10,567 nucleotides of DNA from CAYGZA01 sp964354135 (GTDB lineage Bacteria; Planctomycetota; Planctomycetia; Pirellulales; Thermoguttaceae): contig CAYGZA010000241.1 in the NCBI GenBank assembly GCA_964354135.1, positions 1 through 10,567 on the forward strand, given 5' to 3'. The translations under genes were made by a program, and so were the position numbers. Positions 1 to 6,833 of this stretch are shown here, in pieces; position 1 is the stretch's first letter; each line of letters starts with the position of its first letter. The notes under the pieces are model-generated. The model was not told where the DNA came from, did no database searches, and saw only the letters and a list, made by a program, of their open reading frames with translations.

Positions 1-66
1 GCGAAGCGTCGGGTGAGCATGTCTCCACATGCCGACCCTGCCTCCGGCAGTGACGGCATGCCACCC
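1..66. repeat. Cloverleaf palindromic repeat, copy A (left part cut by window edge)
   Basis: Second member of the repeat at 3624-3707. Visible parts are contiguous: the right part of leaf 1 (1-10, GC-GAA-GCGTC), leaf 2 (arms 11-22 and 27-38, loop CTCC, 10 of 12 paired), leaf 3 (TGCC 39-42, loop TCC, GGCA 46-49), and the right outer arm GTGACGGCATGCCACCC (50-66), identical in all 17 bases to 3691-3707. The left outer arm should lie just outside the window. It overlaps the 3' reading frame of the M50 gene. Confidence 0.8.
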
Positions 67-1114
67 AATCAGTGACCGGCTCGGCAGGAGCCTCGCCCTC
101 CCGAGATCGAGAAACCCCCCTCAGCCACACGATGTTGTCCTCCCGCTCCTCCTGCACCGGACGCCCGCGCCACGGAGCAGGGTACTCGCGTAGGGGCAGC
201 GGGTCGGGCGTGAAGCCGAGCGGCAGGAACGCCAGGGTCAGCCACCCCAGCGCGGTCCGCCGGAATCCCAGCGGCACGCTGTTGTCGGCGGTCGGCGGGT
301 GCTCGGGACCCATCAGGACCAGAAGGAACAGCATCAGCCACCACCACCACAGATGGAACACCGCCACGGCCACGATCGCTCCCCAGAGGAGCGCTGCCGC
401 CACGGGCCGGGCCCACCCGCGCAAGAGGCCGTAGAGGATGTGGCCGCCGTCGAGCTGCCCGATGGGAAAGAGATTCAACGCCGTGATCAAGAGCCCGACC
501 CAGCCGGCCTGCATCATCATGCTCAAAGGGTGTACGAGGGGACCGAAGACGATTTCGTACCCTTCCGGCTTCGGCCCCAGGATCCATCGCCCGAGGAGCT
601 TGAAGACAGGCGGCTCGCCGAATTCCAGAAAGCCGGGGCCGGTCAAGGCCAGTTTGCAGTGCATCAATCCCACCACGCAGCAAGCCAGCGTGGGCACGAG
701 GCCCGCCAGCGGTCCGGTAATCCCGATGTCGAAAAGCGCCCGCCGGTCGCCGGATCGCGCGTCCATGACGATGATCGCCCCCATCGTCCCGATGGGCGCG
801 ACCGGCAGCGGGATGAACAGCGGCAGGCTTGCCCGCACGCCGTAGCGCCGGGCCTGGACATAATGCCCCAGCTCGTGGCACAACAGGATGGTCATCAGCG
901 AGACGCAGTAAATCCACCCGCCGACGTAGTACGTGCTCGCACAGGTGGCCACGAAGAGCAAGAGCGGGAGCCACCTGGATAAGAGAACCGATCGAGGGGG
1001 GCGCGCCTCCCTAACCGTAATGGTTTCGCCGGGAGGGACCAGAAGCTCCGAAGGCAAGTCGTCGCCGTGGTTTGCGCCGGATTCTAAGGGCGGGGGCTGG
1101 CCGTTGCCGTTCAT
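1..1114 (-). CDS. Site-2 protease family (M50) membrane metalloprotease, 3' end outside window
   Basis: Intramembrane zinc protease of the S2P/M50 family, resembling the EGY-type branch. These enzymes cleave membrane-bound substrates such as anti-sigma factors; the substrate here is unknown. Seen: a hydrophilic N-terminus (residues 1-45), a hydrophobic segment, the zinc motif HELGH at 80-84 followed by YVQARRYGVRASLPLFIPLP, then GTMGAII, a conserved ITGPLAG stretch, and the second motif NLFPIGQLDGGH with LDGGH at 221-225 (Asp222 as the third zinc ligand). Several more hydrophobic segments follow, one with four consecutive Trp. The start is ATG at 1114, without a clear Shine-Dalgarno; an in-frame ATG at 1216 would add 34 unconvincing residues. 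The frame stays open to base 1 (371 codons). Its last ~40 codons are repeat-derived (REGEAPAEP, then the cloverleaf repeat). Divergent from the purine permease. Family assignment is firm; the true C-terminus cannot be seen. Confidence 0.93.
   Translation of the reverse strand, partial: MNGNGQPPPLESGANHGDDLPSELLVPPGETITVREARPPRSVLLSRWLPLLLFVATCASTYYVGGWIYCVSLMTILLCHELGHYVQARRYGVRASLPLFIPLPVAPIGTMGAIIVMDARSGDRRALFDIGITGPLAGLVPTLACCVVGLMHCKLALTGPGFLEFGEPPVFKLLGRWILGPKPEGYEIVFGPLVHPLSMMMQAGWVGLLITALNLFPIGQLDGGHILYGLLRGWARPVAAALLWGAIVAVAVFHLWWWWLMLFLLVLMGPEHPPTADNSVPLGFRRTALGWLTLAFLPLGFTPDPLPLREYPAPWRGRPVQEEREDNIVWLRGVSRSREGEAPAEPVTDWVACRHCRRQGRHVETCSPDAS
78..104. repeat. 27-bp dispersed repeat, copy 1
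   Basis: Identical over 27 bases to 7309-7335. It contains a small hairpin GGCTC-GGCAG-GAGCC followed by a pyrimidine-rich TCGCCCTCCCGA. On the minus strand it is read as REGEAPAEP at the C-terminus of the M50 reading frame. From memory, this element is widespread between genes in planctomycetes; its function is not known to me. Confidence 0.85.
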
Positions 1115-1128
1115 CCGTTGCCGTTCAT
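1101..1128. repeat. Perfect tandem 14-bp duplication spanning the M50 start codon
   Basis: CCGTTGCCGTTCAT occurs twice back to back (1101-1114 and 1115-1128). On the minus strand each unit is ATGAACGGCAACGG, so the start codon and first codons of the M50 gene are duplicated. Because 14 is not a multiple of 3, the upstream ATG (1128) is out of frame. It opens a five-codon leader (Met-Asn-Gly-Asn-Gly) whose TGA overlaps the M50 ATG as ATGA. Confidence 0.85.
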
Positions 1129-1173
1129 GCGGGGCATTCTGTACAACTCGACTGGCATGTCGGAGAATTGTAC
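1118..1173. promoter_or_regulatory. Divergent promoter/operator candidate with imperfect palindrome
   Basis: An imperfect inverted repeat spans 1141-1173: GTACAACTCGAC on the left, GTCGGAGAATTGTAC on the right, with a TGGCAT centre. Each arm carries a -10-like hexamer pointing inward: TACAAC (1142-1147) on the plus strand and TACAAT (1172-1167) on the minus strand. On the plus strand TTGCCG (1118-1123) lies 18 bp upstream of TACAAC and could be a -35 for the permease. No good minus-strand -35 is seen. The symmetry suits a shared operator between the M50 and permease genes; this is inference. Confidence 0.4.
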
Positions 1174-1244
1174 CGCCCGCCGTGCGGGCCGGATAGGTGG
1201 CGCCGGCGCCGTCCATCCACCACCGGGGATCAGGAGACTCGGCC

Positions 1245-2705
1245 ATGTTGGACCGGTTTTTCGGGCTTTCGCGGCACGGGACGAGCGTCCGCACGGAGCT
1301 GTTCGCCGGCCTGACCACGTTCTTGACGATGGCCTACATCATCTTCCTTCAGCCGGCCGTTCTCTCGGGGCAACTCTCCGGGCAGCCGACCGGTATGGAC
1401 TTCGATGCCGTCACCGTGGCGACCTGCATCTCGGCGGCGCTGGCCACGGCGATCATGGCCCTCTATGCCCGGTACCCGATCGCCCAGGCCCCGGGCATGG
1501 GCGAGAACTTCTTCTTCCTGGCGGTTCTGCCGGCGGCCGCGGCAATGATCCAGGAGCAGGTTGCGGCCGGGAGCCTCGCGGCCGGGAGCACGTCGGACTG
1601 GAAGGTCGCTTTGGGAGTGGTCTTCGTTTCCGGGGTCTTGTTCCTCTTGCTCTCGCTCTTCGGCCTGCGGCAGGTCATCTTGGATACCACCAGCCCGAGC
1701 ATGAGGCATGCCATGGCCGGCGGGATCGGGCTTTTCATCGCGTTCATCGGGCTGAAGAACGCGGGACTCGTGGTGATCCTCCGAGGCACCAAGCCCGAAA
1801 TGGACACCCTGGCCTTGAATCACCTCCTGGCCTCGCCCGACCTGATCGTTTTCTTCTTCGGCCTGTTGCTCACGGCGGGGCTCTGCGCCCGCCGGGTGCC
1901 CGGGGCCATTTTCTGGGGGATTGTCGCCGCGGCGGTTCTCTCCGTGGCCTTGAAAACCGGCCTGCCCCACGCCCCCGCGTGCATCGCCCAATCGGACGCG
2001 GTAACGAAGTCCTCGCTCATGGATGAGAAAGGATTCCAGATTGCCGATCGGCTGGTGTCCCAGCCGCCGCCCATAGAGCCGACGTTCTTCAAGCTGGACG
2101 TCATCCGGGCCCTCTCCTGGCCGATGATCCCGTTTGTCCTCATTTTTCTCGTCATGGTCGTCTTCGACACGCTCGGCACCCTGGTGGCCGTCGCGACCCG
2201 GGCGGGAATCATGAAGGGCAACGAGCTGCCGCGGGCCCGGCAGGCCTTTCTGTCGGATGCGGCGGCGTCGGTCGTCGGCGCCGTCTGCGGCACGAGCACG
2301 GTGACGAGCTTCATCGAGAGCACCGCCGGCGTCGAGCAGGGAGGCCGCACCGGGCTGACGGCCCTGACCACCGCCGTCTTGTTCCTCTTGGCCTTGTTCT
2401 TCTCCCCGATCATCAGGATGGTCGGCAGCTACGCCCCCATTACGGCGCCGGCCCTGGTGGTCGTCGGCTCGATGATGATGATGAGCATCACCAGGATCGA
2501 GTGGTCCAACGCTGCCGAAGCCGTGCCGGCCTTCCTCATCGTCTTGGGCGTCCCTTTGAGTTATTCGATTGCCGACGGCCTGGCGCTTGGCTTTATCAGC
2601 TATCCCGTGGTCAAGCTGATTTCCGGGCAGGGCCGCGACGTCAAGTGGCCGATGTACGTCATCGCGGCCGTGCTGGTGGCCTACTTCGTCGTCCTCCGCT
2701 CGTAG
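1245..2705 (+). CDS. NCS2-family permease, AzgA/GhxP-type (guanine/hypoxanthine/adenine transporter)
   Basis: Inner-membrane purine transporter of the COG2252 branch of NCS2, which imports hypoxanthine, guanine or adenine by proton symport; the exact base cannot be read from sequence. 486 aa, close to but slightly longer than the usual ~430-480. Seen: FAGLTTFLTMAYIIFLQPAVLS near the N-terminus, the signature PGMGEN at 83-88 (normally PGMGLN or PGMGAN), VVFDTLGTLVAVATRAG (FDTLG 307-311), GTSTVTSFIESTAGVEQGGRTG (349-370), YAPITAPALVVVGSMMM, and PLSYSIADGLALGFISYPVVKL near the C-terminus. Many hydrophobic segments. A hydrophilic stretch before PPIEPTFFKLD is a modest insertion. The start at 1245 is chosen because AGGAG lies 9 nt upstream; an upstream in-frame GTG at 1197 adds a non-family tail. 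The SDR gene follows after 35 bp. Confidence 0.94.
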   Translation: MLDRFFGLSRHGTSVRTELFAGLTTFLTMAYIIFLQPAVLSGQLSGQPTGMDFDAVTVATCISAALATAIMALYARYPIAQAPGMGENFFFLAVLPAAAAMIQEQVAAGSLAAGSTSDWKVALGVVFVSGVLFLLLSLFGLRQVILDTTSPSMRHAMAGGIGLFIAFIGLKNAGLVVILRGTKPEMDTLALNHLLASPDLIVFFFGLLLTAGLCARRVPGAIFWGIVAAAVLSVALKTGLPHAPACIAQSDAVTKSSLMDEKGFQIADRLVSQPPPIEPTFFKLDVIRALSWPMIPFVLIFLVMVVFDTLGTLVAVATRAGIMKGNELPRARQAFLSDAAASVVGAVCGTSTVTSFIESTAGVEQGGRTGLTALTTAVLFLLALFFSPIIRMVGSYAPITAPALVVVGSMMMMSITRIEWSNAAEAVPAFLIVLGVPLSYSIADGLALGFISYPVVKLISGQGRDVKWPMYVIAAVLVAYFVVLRS

Positions 2706-2740
2706 GCCGTCACACTATCCGACATTCCGTGGGACGAACC

Positions 2741-3610
2741 ATGAGCAAATCGCAAGACGCCTCTGAGCCTGCCGTCGTAATCACCGGGGCCTCGACCGGG
2801 ATCGGTGCCGCCTGCGCCCTGGAGCTGGACCGTCGCGGCTGGCGGGTCTTTGCCGGCGTCCGATCGGAGGCTGCCGCCCTGAAGCTCAAGGAACAGGCAT
2901 CCCATCGCCTGACGCCCGTGATGATCGACGTGACCGATCCGGACGGCATCGCCGCGGCGGCGGGAGCGGTCGCAGCGGCCGTCGGCGGCGCGGGCCTGGC
3001 GGGCCTGGTCAACAACGCCGGCATCGTCGTGCCCGGACCGCTCGAGCTGATTCCGCTGGAAAAGCTCCGCAGGCAGTTCGAGGTCAACGTGATCGGCCAG
3101 ATCGCCGTGACCCGGGCGTTCCTGCCGCTGGTGCGGATCGGCCGGGGCCGGATCGTGAACATGGGCTCGATCAGCGGCCGGGTCGCCGTTCCGTACCTGG
3201 GGCCGTACGCCGCGAGCAAGTTCGCCCTGGAGGCCCTGACCGATTGCCTCCGCCTGGAGCTCCGCCGCTGGAAGATCCGCGTCTCCATCGTGGAGCCTGC
3301 TAGTGTTAAAACCCCAATCTGGAGCAAGACGCAAGCCAAGTCCGACGAGGCCGCCCCGCAAGTGGCCGCACAACTCGACGATCTCTACGGCGCGGACATT
3401 GCCGCCTTCCGCGCCTTGGCCCGTCACGAGGGCGAGCACGGCATGCCCGTCGAGAGGGTCGTCGAGGCCGTCGTCCACGCCCTCACCGCCCGGCGGCCCA
3501 AGACCCGCTACCCGGTCGGCCGTCGGACCAGGTGGGCCTTCTTTGCCCTCAAGTTCGTCTCCGACCGCACCCGCGACTGGCTCGTCCGCAAGGCGATGGG
3601 ACTGCGGTGA
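2741..3610 (+). CDS. Short-chain dehydrogenase/reductase (classical SDR), NADP(H) likely
   Basis: Cytoplasmic Rossmann-fold oxidoreductase, 289 aa. Seen: cofactor motif TGASTGIG at 15-22, Arg41 at the end of the second strand (FAGVRS), which in classical SDRs favours NADP(H), NNAG at 91-94, catalytic Ser143 in NMGSISG, and Tyr156/Lys160 in YAASK, with the expected 13-residue Ser-Tyr spacing. The C-terminal ~90 residues (acidic and Ala-rich, then RYPVGRRTRWAFFALKFV) look like the substrate lid of 17-beta-hydroxysteroid/retinol dehydrogenase-like SDRs. The substrate is unknown. ATG at 2741 has only a weak purine stretch (GGGACGA) upstream, consistent with translation from the permease transcript 35 bp away. 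It ends 13 bp before the cloverleaf repeat, which may terminate the transcript. Confidence 0.93.
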   Translation: MSKSQDASEPAVVITGASTGIGAACALELDRRGWRVFAGVRSEAAALKLKEQASHRLTPVMIDVTDPDGIAAAAGAVAAAVGGAGLAGLVNNAGIVVPGPLELIPLEKLRRQFEVNVIGQIAVTRAFLPLVRIGRGRIVNMGSISGRVAVPYLGPYAASKFALEALTDCLRLELRRWKIRVSIVEPASVKTPIWSKTQAKSDEAAPQVAAQLDDLYGADIAAFRALARHEGEHGMPVERVVEAVVHALTARRPKTRYPVGRRTRWAFFALKFVSDRTRDWLVRKAMGLR

Positions 3611-3623
3611 CGCAGAAGCGCAA

Positions 3624-3707
3624 GGGTGGCATGCCCTCACGACGCGCTCGCGTCGGGTGGGCATGTCACATGCCGACCCGGGCTGCGCCCGTGACGGCAT
3701 GCCACCC
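3624..3707. repeat. Cloverleaf palindromic repeat, copy B (complete)
   Basis: An 84-bp element in which every base belongs to an arm or a hairpin loop. Outer arms are GGGTGGCATGCCCTCAC (3624-3640) and GTGACGGCATGCCACCC (3691-3707), pairing at 16 of 17 positions. Between them lie three hairpins with no spacer: GACGCG-CT-CGCGTC (3641-3654), GGGTGGGCATGT-C-ACATGCCGACCC (3655-3679, 11 of 12 pairs), and GGGC-TGC-GCCC (3680-3690). It sits between convergent genes and could act as a bidirectional terminator or mRNA-end stabiliser. A partial homologous copy is at 1-66. Confidence 0.88.
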
Positions 3708-3798
3708 AGCCCGTGACGGCATGCCACCCAGCCGCGACCGCATGCCACCCAGCCCGTGACGGCATGCCACCCAGCCGCGACCGCATGCCACCCAGCCG
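3691..3798. repeat. Tandem array of the cloverleaf right arm (five 17-mers, 43-bp higher-order unit)
   Basis: The 17-base arm ending GGCATGCCACCC or CGCATGCCACCC starts at 3691, 3713, 3734, 3756 and 3777. Two variants alternate: GTGACGGCATGCCACCC and GCGACCGCATGCCACCC. Units 3713-3755 and 3756-3798 are 43-bp copies differing only in the final base. The array shares its first copy with the cloverleaf and ends directly against the stop codon (3801-3799) of the HzsA-related gene. Confidence 0.9.
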
Positions 3799-6690
3799 CT
3801 ATTGCAGCTTCGGCCCCGCGATCCGTTCCCCGCGGCGCTGCCGCGCCTGGTCGGCCGGGTCGAAAGTGCCGTAAAACAGAGCGTTGGCGTCCATCCAGGT
3901 GGCCAGGCGCTCGAGATCGTCCGGGCTGAGAGCGACCTTTTCGTGGCCGGCGCGCAGGAGCTTCATCAGGCTGGAACCCCGCGCGCCGAAAAAGCCGGGC
4001 ATGCTCAGCGGCTCGCTGTTGACGGCGCGGAAGTCGCCGGGCTTGCCGCCCCAATCGGAATACGGCACGCGGGGGGCCAACGCGTTGTAGGAGAACGTGT
4101 AGTGCCCCTGCGGCTGGCCGGTCAGGACGATCCCGCCGTCGGCCTTCTTGGGGTTGTGGCACGACACGCAGTGCTTGTCCAGCACCGGCTGCACGAGGAT
4201 CGGGTAACTGAGCGGGTTCGAGCCGTCGGGGCCCGGTTGGATGGCCGAGGGCTCCCGGGCCATGGCAAGGGCCGCTCGGCGCTGCGCCGGCGCGGCGGTC
4301 CGCGGCTCGTGGCAGCCGACGCAGGAGGCGCTCTCCCCCGGCTGCAGGTAGGCCACGCTCCGCATCACCTGGACCGCCTGGCCCAGCTCGTCCAGGGCCT
4401 GGAACGAAAGCGGGATTCCCGCGGGGGCGCGGAAAAAGGCCGATCCGTCCCGCTCCACCGGCACGGTGCCCAGGACCTGCTTGCCCGGCGAGATGCTGGG
4501 GAGCCCGAGCGGCGGGTTGTTCGCGTGCCAGGTCGATTTCGGCAACACCTGGACGATGCGGAGCCGCTTCACGCTGCCCGGCTCAAGCGGCGGCCAGCCC
4601 TGATACACGTCTTGCACGAAGAAGGTCCCCTCCTTCGGCGCCGACGGCTCCCGCAGCGACGGCAGCCGCGGCGGCACCGGCCGCGGGCGGAGCGGCACCG
4701 GCCAGAGGCTCGCGATGTTCAGGTCCCGATACAAGAGTTCCTTGTTCCCGAACGCGTCGACCAGGTAGATCCCGAACATGTTGGCCGGGTTCGGGTGCGG
4801 CTCGCCGATCAGACTGTCGAAGCTGTACGCCGCGAGGAAGTACTTCTCCGAAAGCGGATACGGCGTGCGGTAGCAGTGGCCAGGCCACCGCTCCGCCTCG
4901 GGCGGCACCTTGGGCGGAACGGGCACGCCCACCGGGTTGTGCCACGTCGTTGCGCCGCGGGAGATCACCGGAACCTCGCTCTCCGGGAACAACGCGTCGG
5001 GCGTCAGCCGAGTGATCGGTCCCGGGCCGTCAATCCCCCGGGTAATGTCAAGCAGGATGATCGAGCCGGCGGTCATCGCGTGGTGGGCCCCGGCCGTGGC
5101 CATCACGCGCTGCGAGCCGGGCACCGCCCGCGACTCCCACACGCCAATCGGGCTGAACGTGTTGTTGCCGTAGTAGATCCGCACGTCGGTCCCGTCGGGC
5201 CGGGCCGTCCAGAGCTGCTGGTAGAAGACGGCGTTGCGATCGACATAGTCCCAGCGGGTATAGATCACGCGGCCGTCGCCCAGCACGGCAGGGTCCCACT
5301 CGTGCGTCTCGTGGAACGAGATCGGGTGCGGATCGGAGCCGTCGGCGTTGGCCAGGGCGAGGGTGTGAACGGGGCAAGGCCCTTGCCCGCACCGGTGGAA
5401 TCCCTGCCGCCGCGACGAGATGAAAACGATCTTCCCATCCGGAAGGTATCGCGGGGCGAAGTCGTCGAACGGACCGTCGGTGATCTGCCGCAGGCCGGAG
5501 CCGTCGGCATTCATCTCGTAGAGATGGAAGAAATGGTCGATGTGCCGCTCGCGGTCGGGCGAGACCGTCTCGACGTGGCAATAGGCGAACAGGATCTTCG
5601 TACCGTCGTAGGAAACCTCCGGGAACTCGTAACTTCCCAGCGGCAGGGCCCCCGCGGCAAGCCGGCGGCAGTGCATCGATCGGCCCGGGCTGTCGAGCAC
5701 GAACGCGCCGCCGCCCGGCCGGGCGCAATTGCCCTGGTACTGCGTCAACTGGTGGCTGAAGAGGCTCGGCACTTGCTTGACCAACACCAGCGGCCCCACC
5801 CGGGCCAGCGGATTGGCCAGGGCGATTTCCCGCCGCAGGCGGTGTACGTCGCGCCAGAGTCCTTCCCAAGCGGCTCCATCCGCCGGTGCCGCAGCCGCAA
5901 GTTCCTTGAACCGTCGCTTCAGGTCCTCCCAACGGGCCGGGTTTTCGCCTAGCGGAATCCCGCCGGCCCGAAGGTCCGCGATCAGGGCATCGCCGCGGTC
6001 GAACGTCTTCTGGATTGCCGCGGGGTACGTGCTCGGGGCCCGCTCCGTGCCGATCCCGTCCTGCATGCGCCAGTCCCATTCGACCAAGGCATCATCGATC
6101 GCCTTATGAAGCTGCGGGAGTTCCGGCGGAGGGAATTGCTCGGGATTGCCTGCCGCCGCCGTGACCGGAACGTCGATTCGCCGATCGCCCGCCTGGATTC
6201 GGATGTCCCGCCACCGGACCGCGGCCTCACCGGCGCCGGACACCGGCCGGGACCGCAGGCGGAGCCTGATCGGCCCGCTGCCGGGCACGGCCACCTCAAG
6301 TTGGGCCGGAGTGCCGGGAGTGACCGCTCGCCACGCAATCTCGTCGCCCAACCCGAAGCCCACCTCGGCCGATCCCGCGCCCACGGCGACCGCCTGAGCG
6401 GTGATCTTGCACGGCACCTCGAGGCCGTCGATGGGGATCGCAGCGTCAACCTCCCCTCCCTGGCGGACGGAAACCAGCATTGCCGGCAAGCGGCCCATCA
6501 GGGCGACTTGGGCCGCGTTGCCGCCGTGCAGGAGCGAGAACCCGAACGCCGACGGGCTGGAGGGCACGGCCGGCTGGCCGCCGATCCTCACCTCGGCAGG
6601 GTTGACCTGCGGCGCAGCGGCCAGTGTCAAACGGCCCGACAGCGCCGCCAATCCGCAGATTATGGCCACCGTTCCGCGAGTTCGATTCAC
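3799..6690 (-). CDS. HzsA-related exported protein: WD40-like (PD40) propeller with two c-type haem motifs
   Basis: Secreted or periplasmic 963-aa protein related to the alpha subunit of hydrazine synthase; such paralogues occur in many planctomycetes that do not perform anammox and their reaction is unknown. Seen: signal peptide (VNRTRGTVAIICGLAALSG then RLTLAAA), an N-terminal beta-rich region, a helical stretch ending near PSLFSHQLTQYQ, PD40-type blades (NADGSG near 394, NADGSD near 447, PDGTDV near 495), and two haem-binding motifs, CVGCH (790-794) and CVSCH (841-845), followed by a cytochrome-like C-terminal helix (LATWMDANALFYG). The start is GTG at 6690 because GGGAGG lies 7 nt upstream; the longer ATG form (6774) would begin inside the hairpin repeat. 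The residue four after the first haem His is Thr798, where HZS-alpha has a Tyr haem ligand as I recall. The stop codon abuts the tandem repeat. Confidence 0.88.
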   Translation of the reverse strand: MNRTRGTVAIICGLAALSGRLTLAAAPQVNPAEVRIGGQPAVPSSPSAFGFSLLHGGNAAQVALMGRLPAMLVSVRQGGEVDAAIPIDGLEVPCKITAQAVAVGAGSAEVGFGLGDEIAWRAVTPGTPAQLEVAVPGSGPIRLRLRSRPVSGAGEAAVRWRDIRIQAGDRRIDVPVTAAAGNPEQFPPPELPQLHKAIDDALVEWDWRMQDGIGTERAPSTYPAAIQKTFDRGDALIADLRAGGIPLGENPARWEDLKRRFKELAAAAPADGAAWEGLWRDVHRLRREIALANPLARVGPLVLVKQVPSLFSHQLTQYQGNCARPGGGAFVLDSPGRSMHCRRLAAGALPLGSYEFPEVSYDGTKILFAYCHVETVSPDRERHIDHFFHLYEMNADGSGLRQITDGPFDDFAPRYLPDGKIVFISSRRQGFHRCGQGPCPVHTLALANADGSDPHPISFHETHEWDPAVLGDGRVIYTRWDYVDRNAVFYQQLWTARPDGTDVRIYYGNNTFSPIGVWESRAVPGSQRVMATAGAHHAMTAGSIILLDITRGIDGPGPITRLTPDALFPESEVPVISRGATTWHNPVGVPVPPKVPPEAERWPGHCYRTPYPLSEKYFLAAYSFDSLIGEPHPNPANMFGIYLVDAFGNKELLYRDLNIASLWPVPLRPRPVPPRLPSLREPSAPKEGTFFVQDVYQGWPPLEPGSVKRLRIVQVLPKSTWHANNPPLGLPSISPGKQVLGTVPVERDGSAFFRAPAGIPLSFQALDELGQAVQVMRSVAYLQPGESASCVGCHEPRTAAPAQRRAALAMAREPSAIQPGPDGSNPLSYPILVQPVLDKHCVSCHNPKKADGGIVLTGQPQGHYTFSYNALAPRVPYSDWGGKPGDFRAVNSEPLSMPGFFGARGSSLMKLLRAGHEKVALSPDDLERLATWMDANALFYGTFDPADQARQRRGERIAGPKLQ

Positions 6691-6697
6691 GTGAGGT

Positions 6698-6703
6698 CCT
6701 CCC
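6698..6703 (-). promoter_or_regulatory. Shine-Dalgarno that fixes the GTG start of the HzsA-related gene
   Basis: GGGAGG on the minus strand, 7 nt before GTG at 6690, immediately preceding a textbook signal peptide. No comparable site precedes the in-frame ATG at 6774. Confidence 0.75.
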
Positions 6704-6727
6704 TGGCGTGGTTGCTTCTTGCGCAAA

Positions 6728-6820
6728 GGGGTCGGGAGTCGTCTTCCCATGTCGGCGGCCAGCGCTTTCACCAATAGACCGACATTGTCGCCGACATGGG
6801 AAGTGGACTCCCGACCCCCC
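6728..6820. repeat. Long imperfect palindrome (30-bp arms) in the leader of the HzsA-related gene
   Basis: The arms 6728-6757 and 6791-6820, extending inward to 6789, are inverted copies: GGGGTCGGGAGTC, a divergent triplet, then TTCCCATGTCGGCG. Thirty aligned positions have 28 matches (right arm counted as 6789-6818); the mismatches lie in the triplet (GTC against CAC). The loop is about 31 nt. There are no flanking direct repeats I can recognise and no coding potential, so it could be a small non-autonomous element or an intergenic hairpin. It lies between the small secreted gene's stop and the HzsA-related start. Confidence 0.85.
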
Positions 6821-6833
6821 GGTATCCATCCTC

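Noticed and set aside
69..974. Long minus-strand ORF of 301 codons at the left end
   Set aside because: It is Arg/Ala/Gly-rich with no family features, and overlaps in another frame the M50 gene that carries HELGH and LDGGH. It is a high-GC shadow frame.
3691..3798. CRISPR array
   Set aside because: Units are 17-mers separated by only 4-5 conserved bases, with no unique spacers; it is a tandem repeat.
3802..5952. 716-codon plus-strand ORF opposite the HzsA-related gene
   Set aside because: Arg/His/Val-rich antisense frame with no motifs; the minus strand carries haem motifs, propeller blades and a signal peptide.
3799..6774. ATG start at 6774 for the HzsA-related gene
   Set aside because: It would add 28 residues encoded by the hairpin repeat, ahead of an internal signal peptide that has its own Shine-Dalgarno and GTG.
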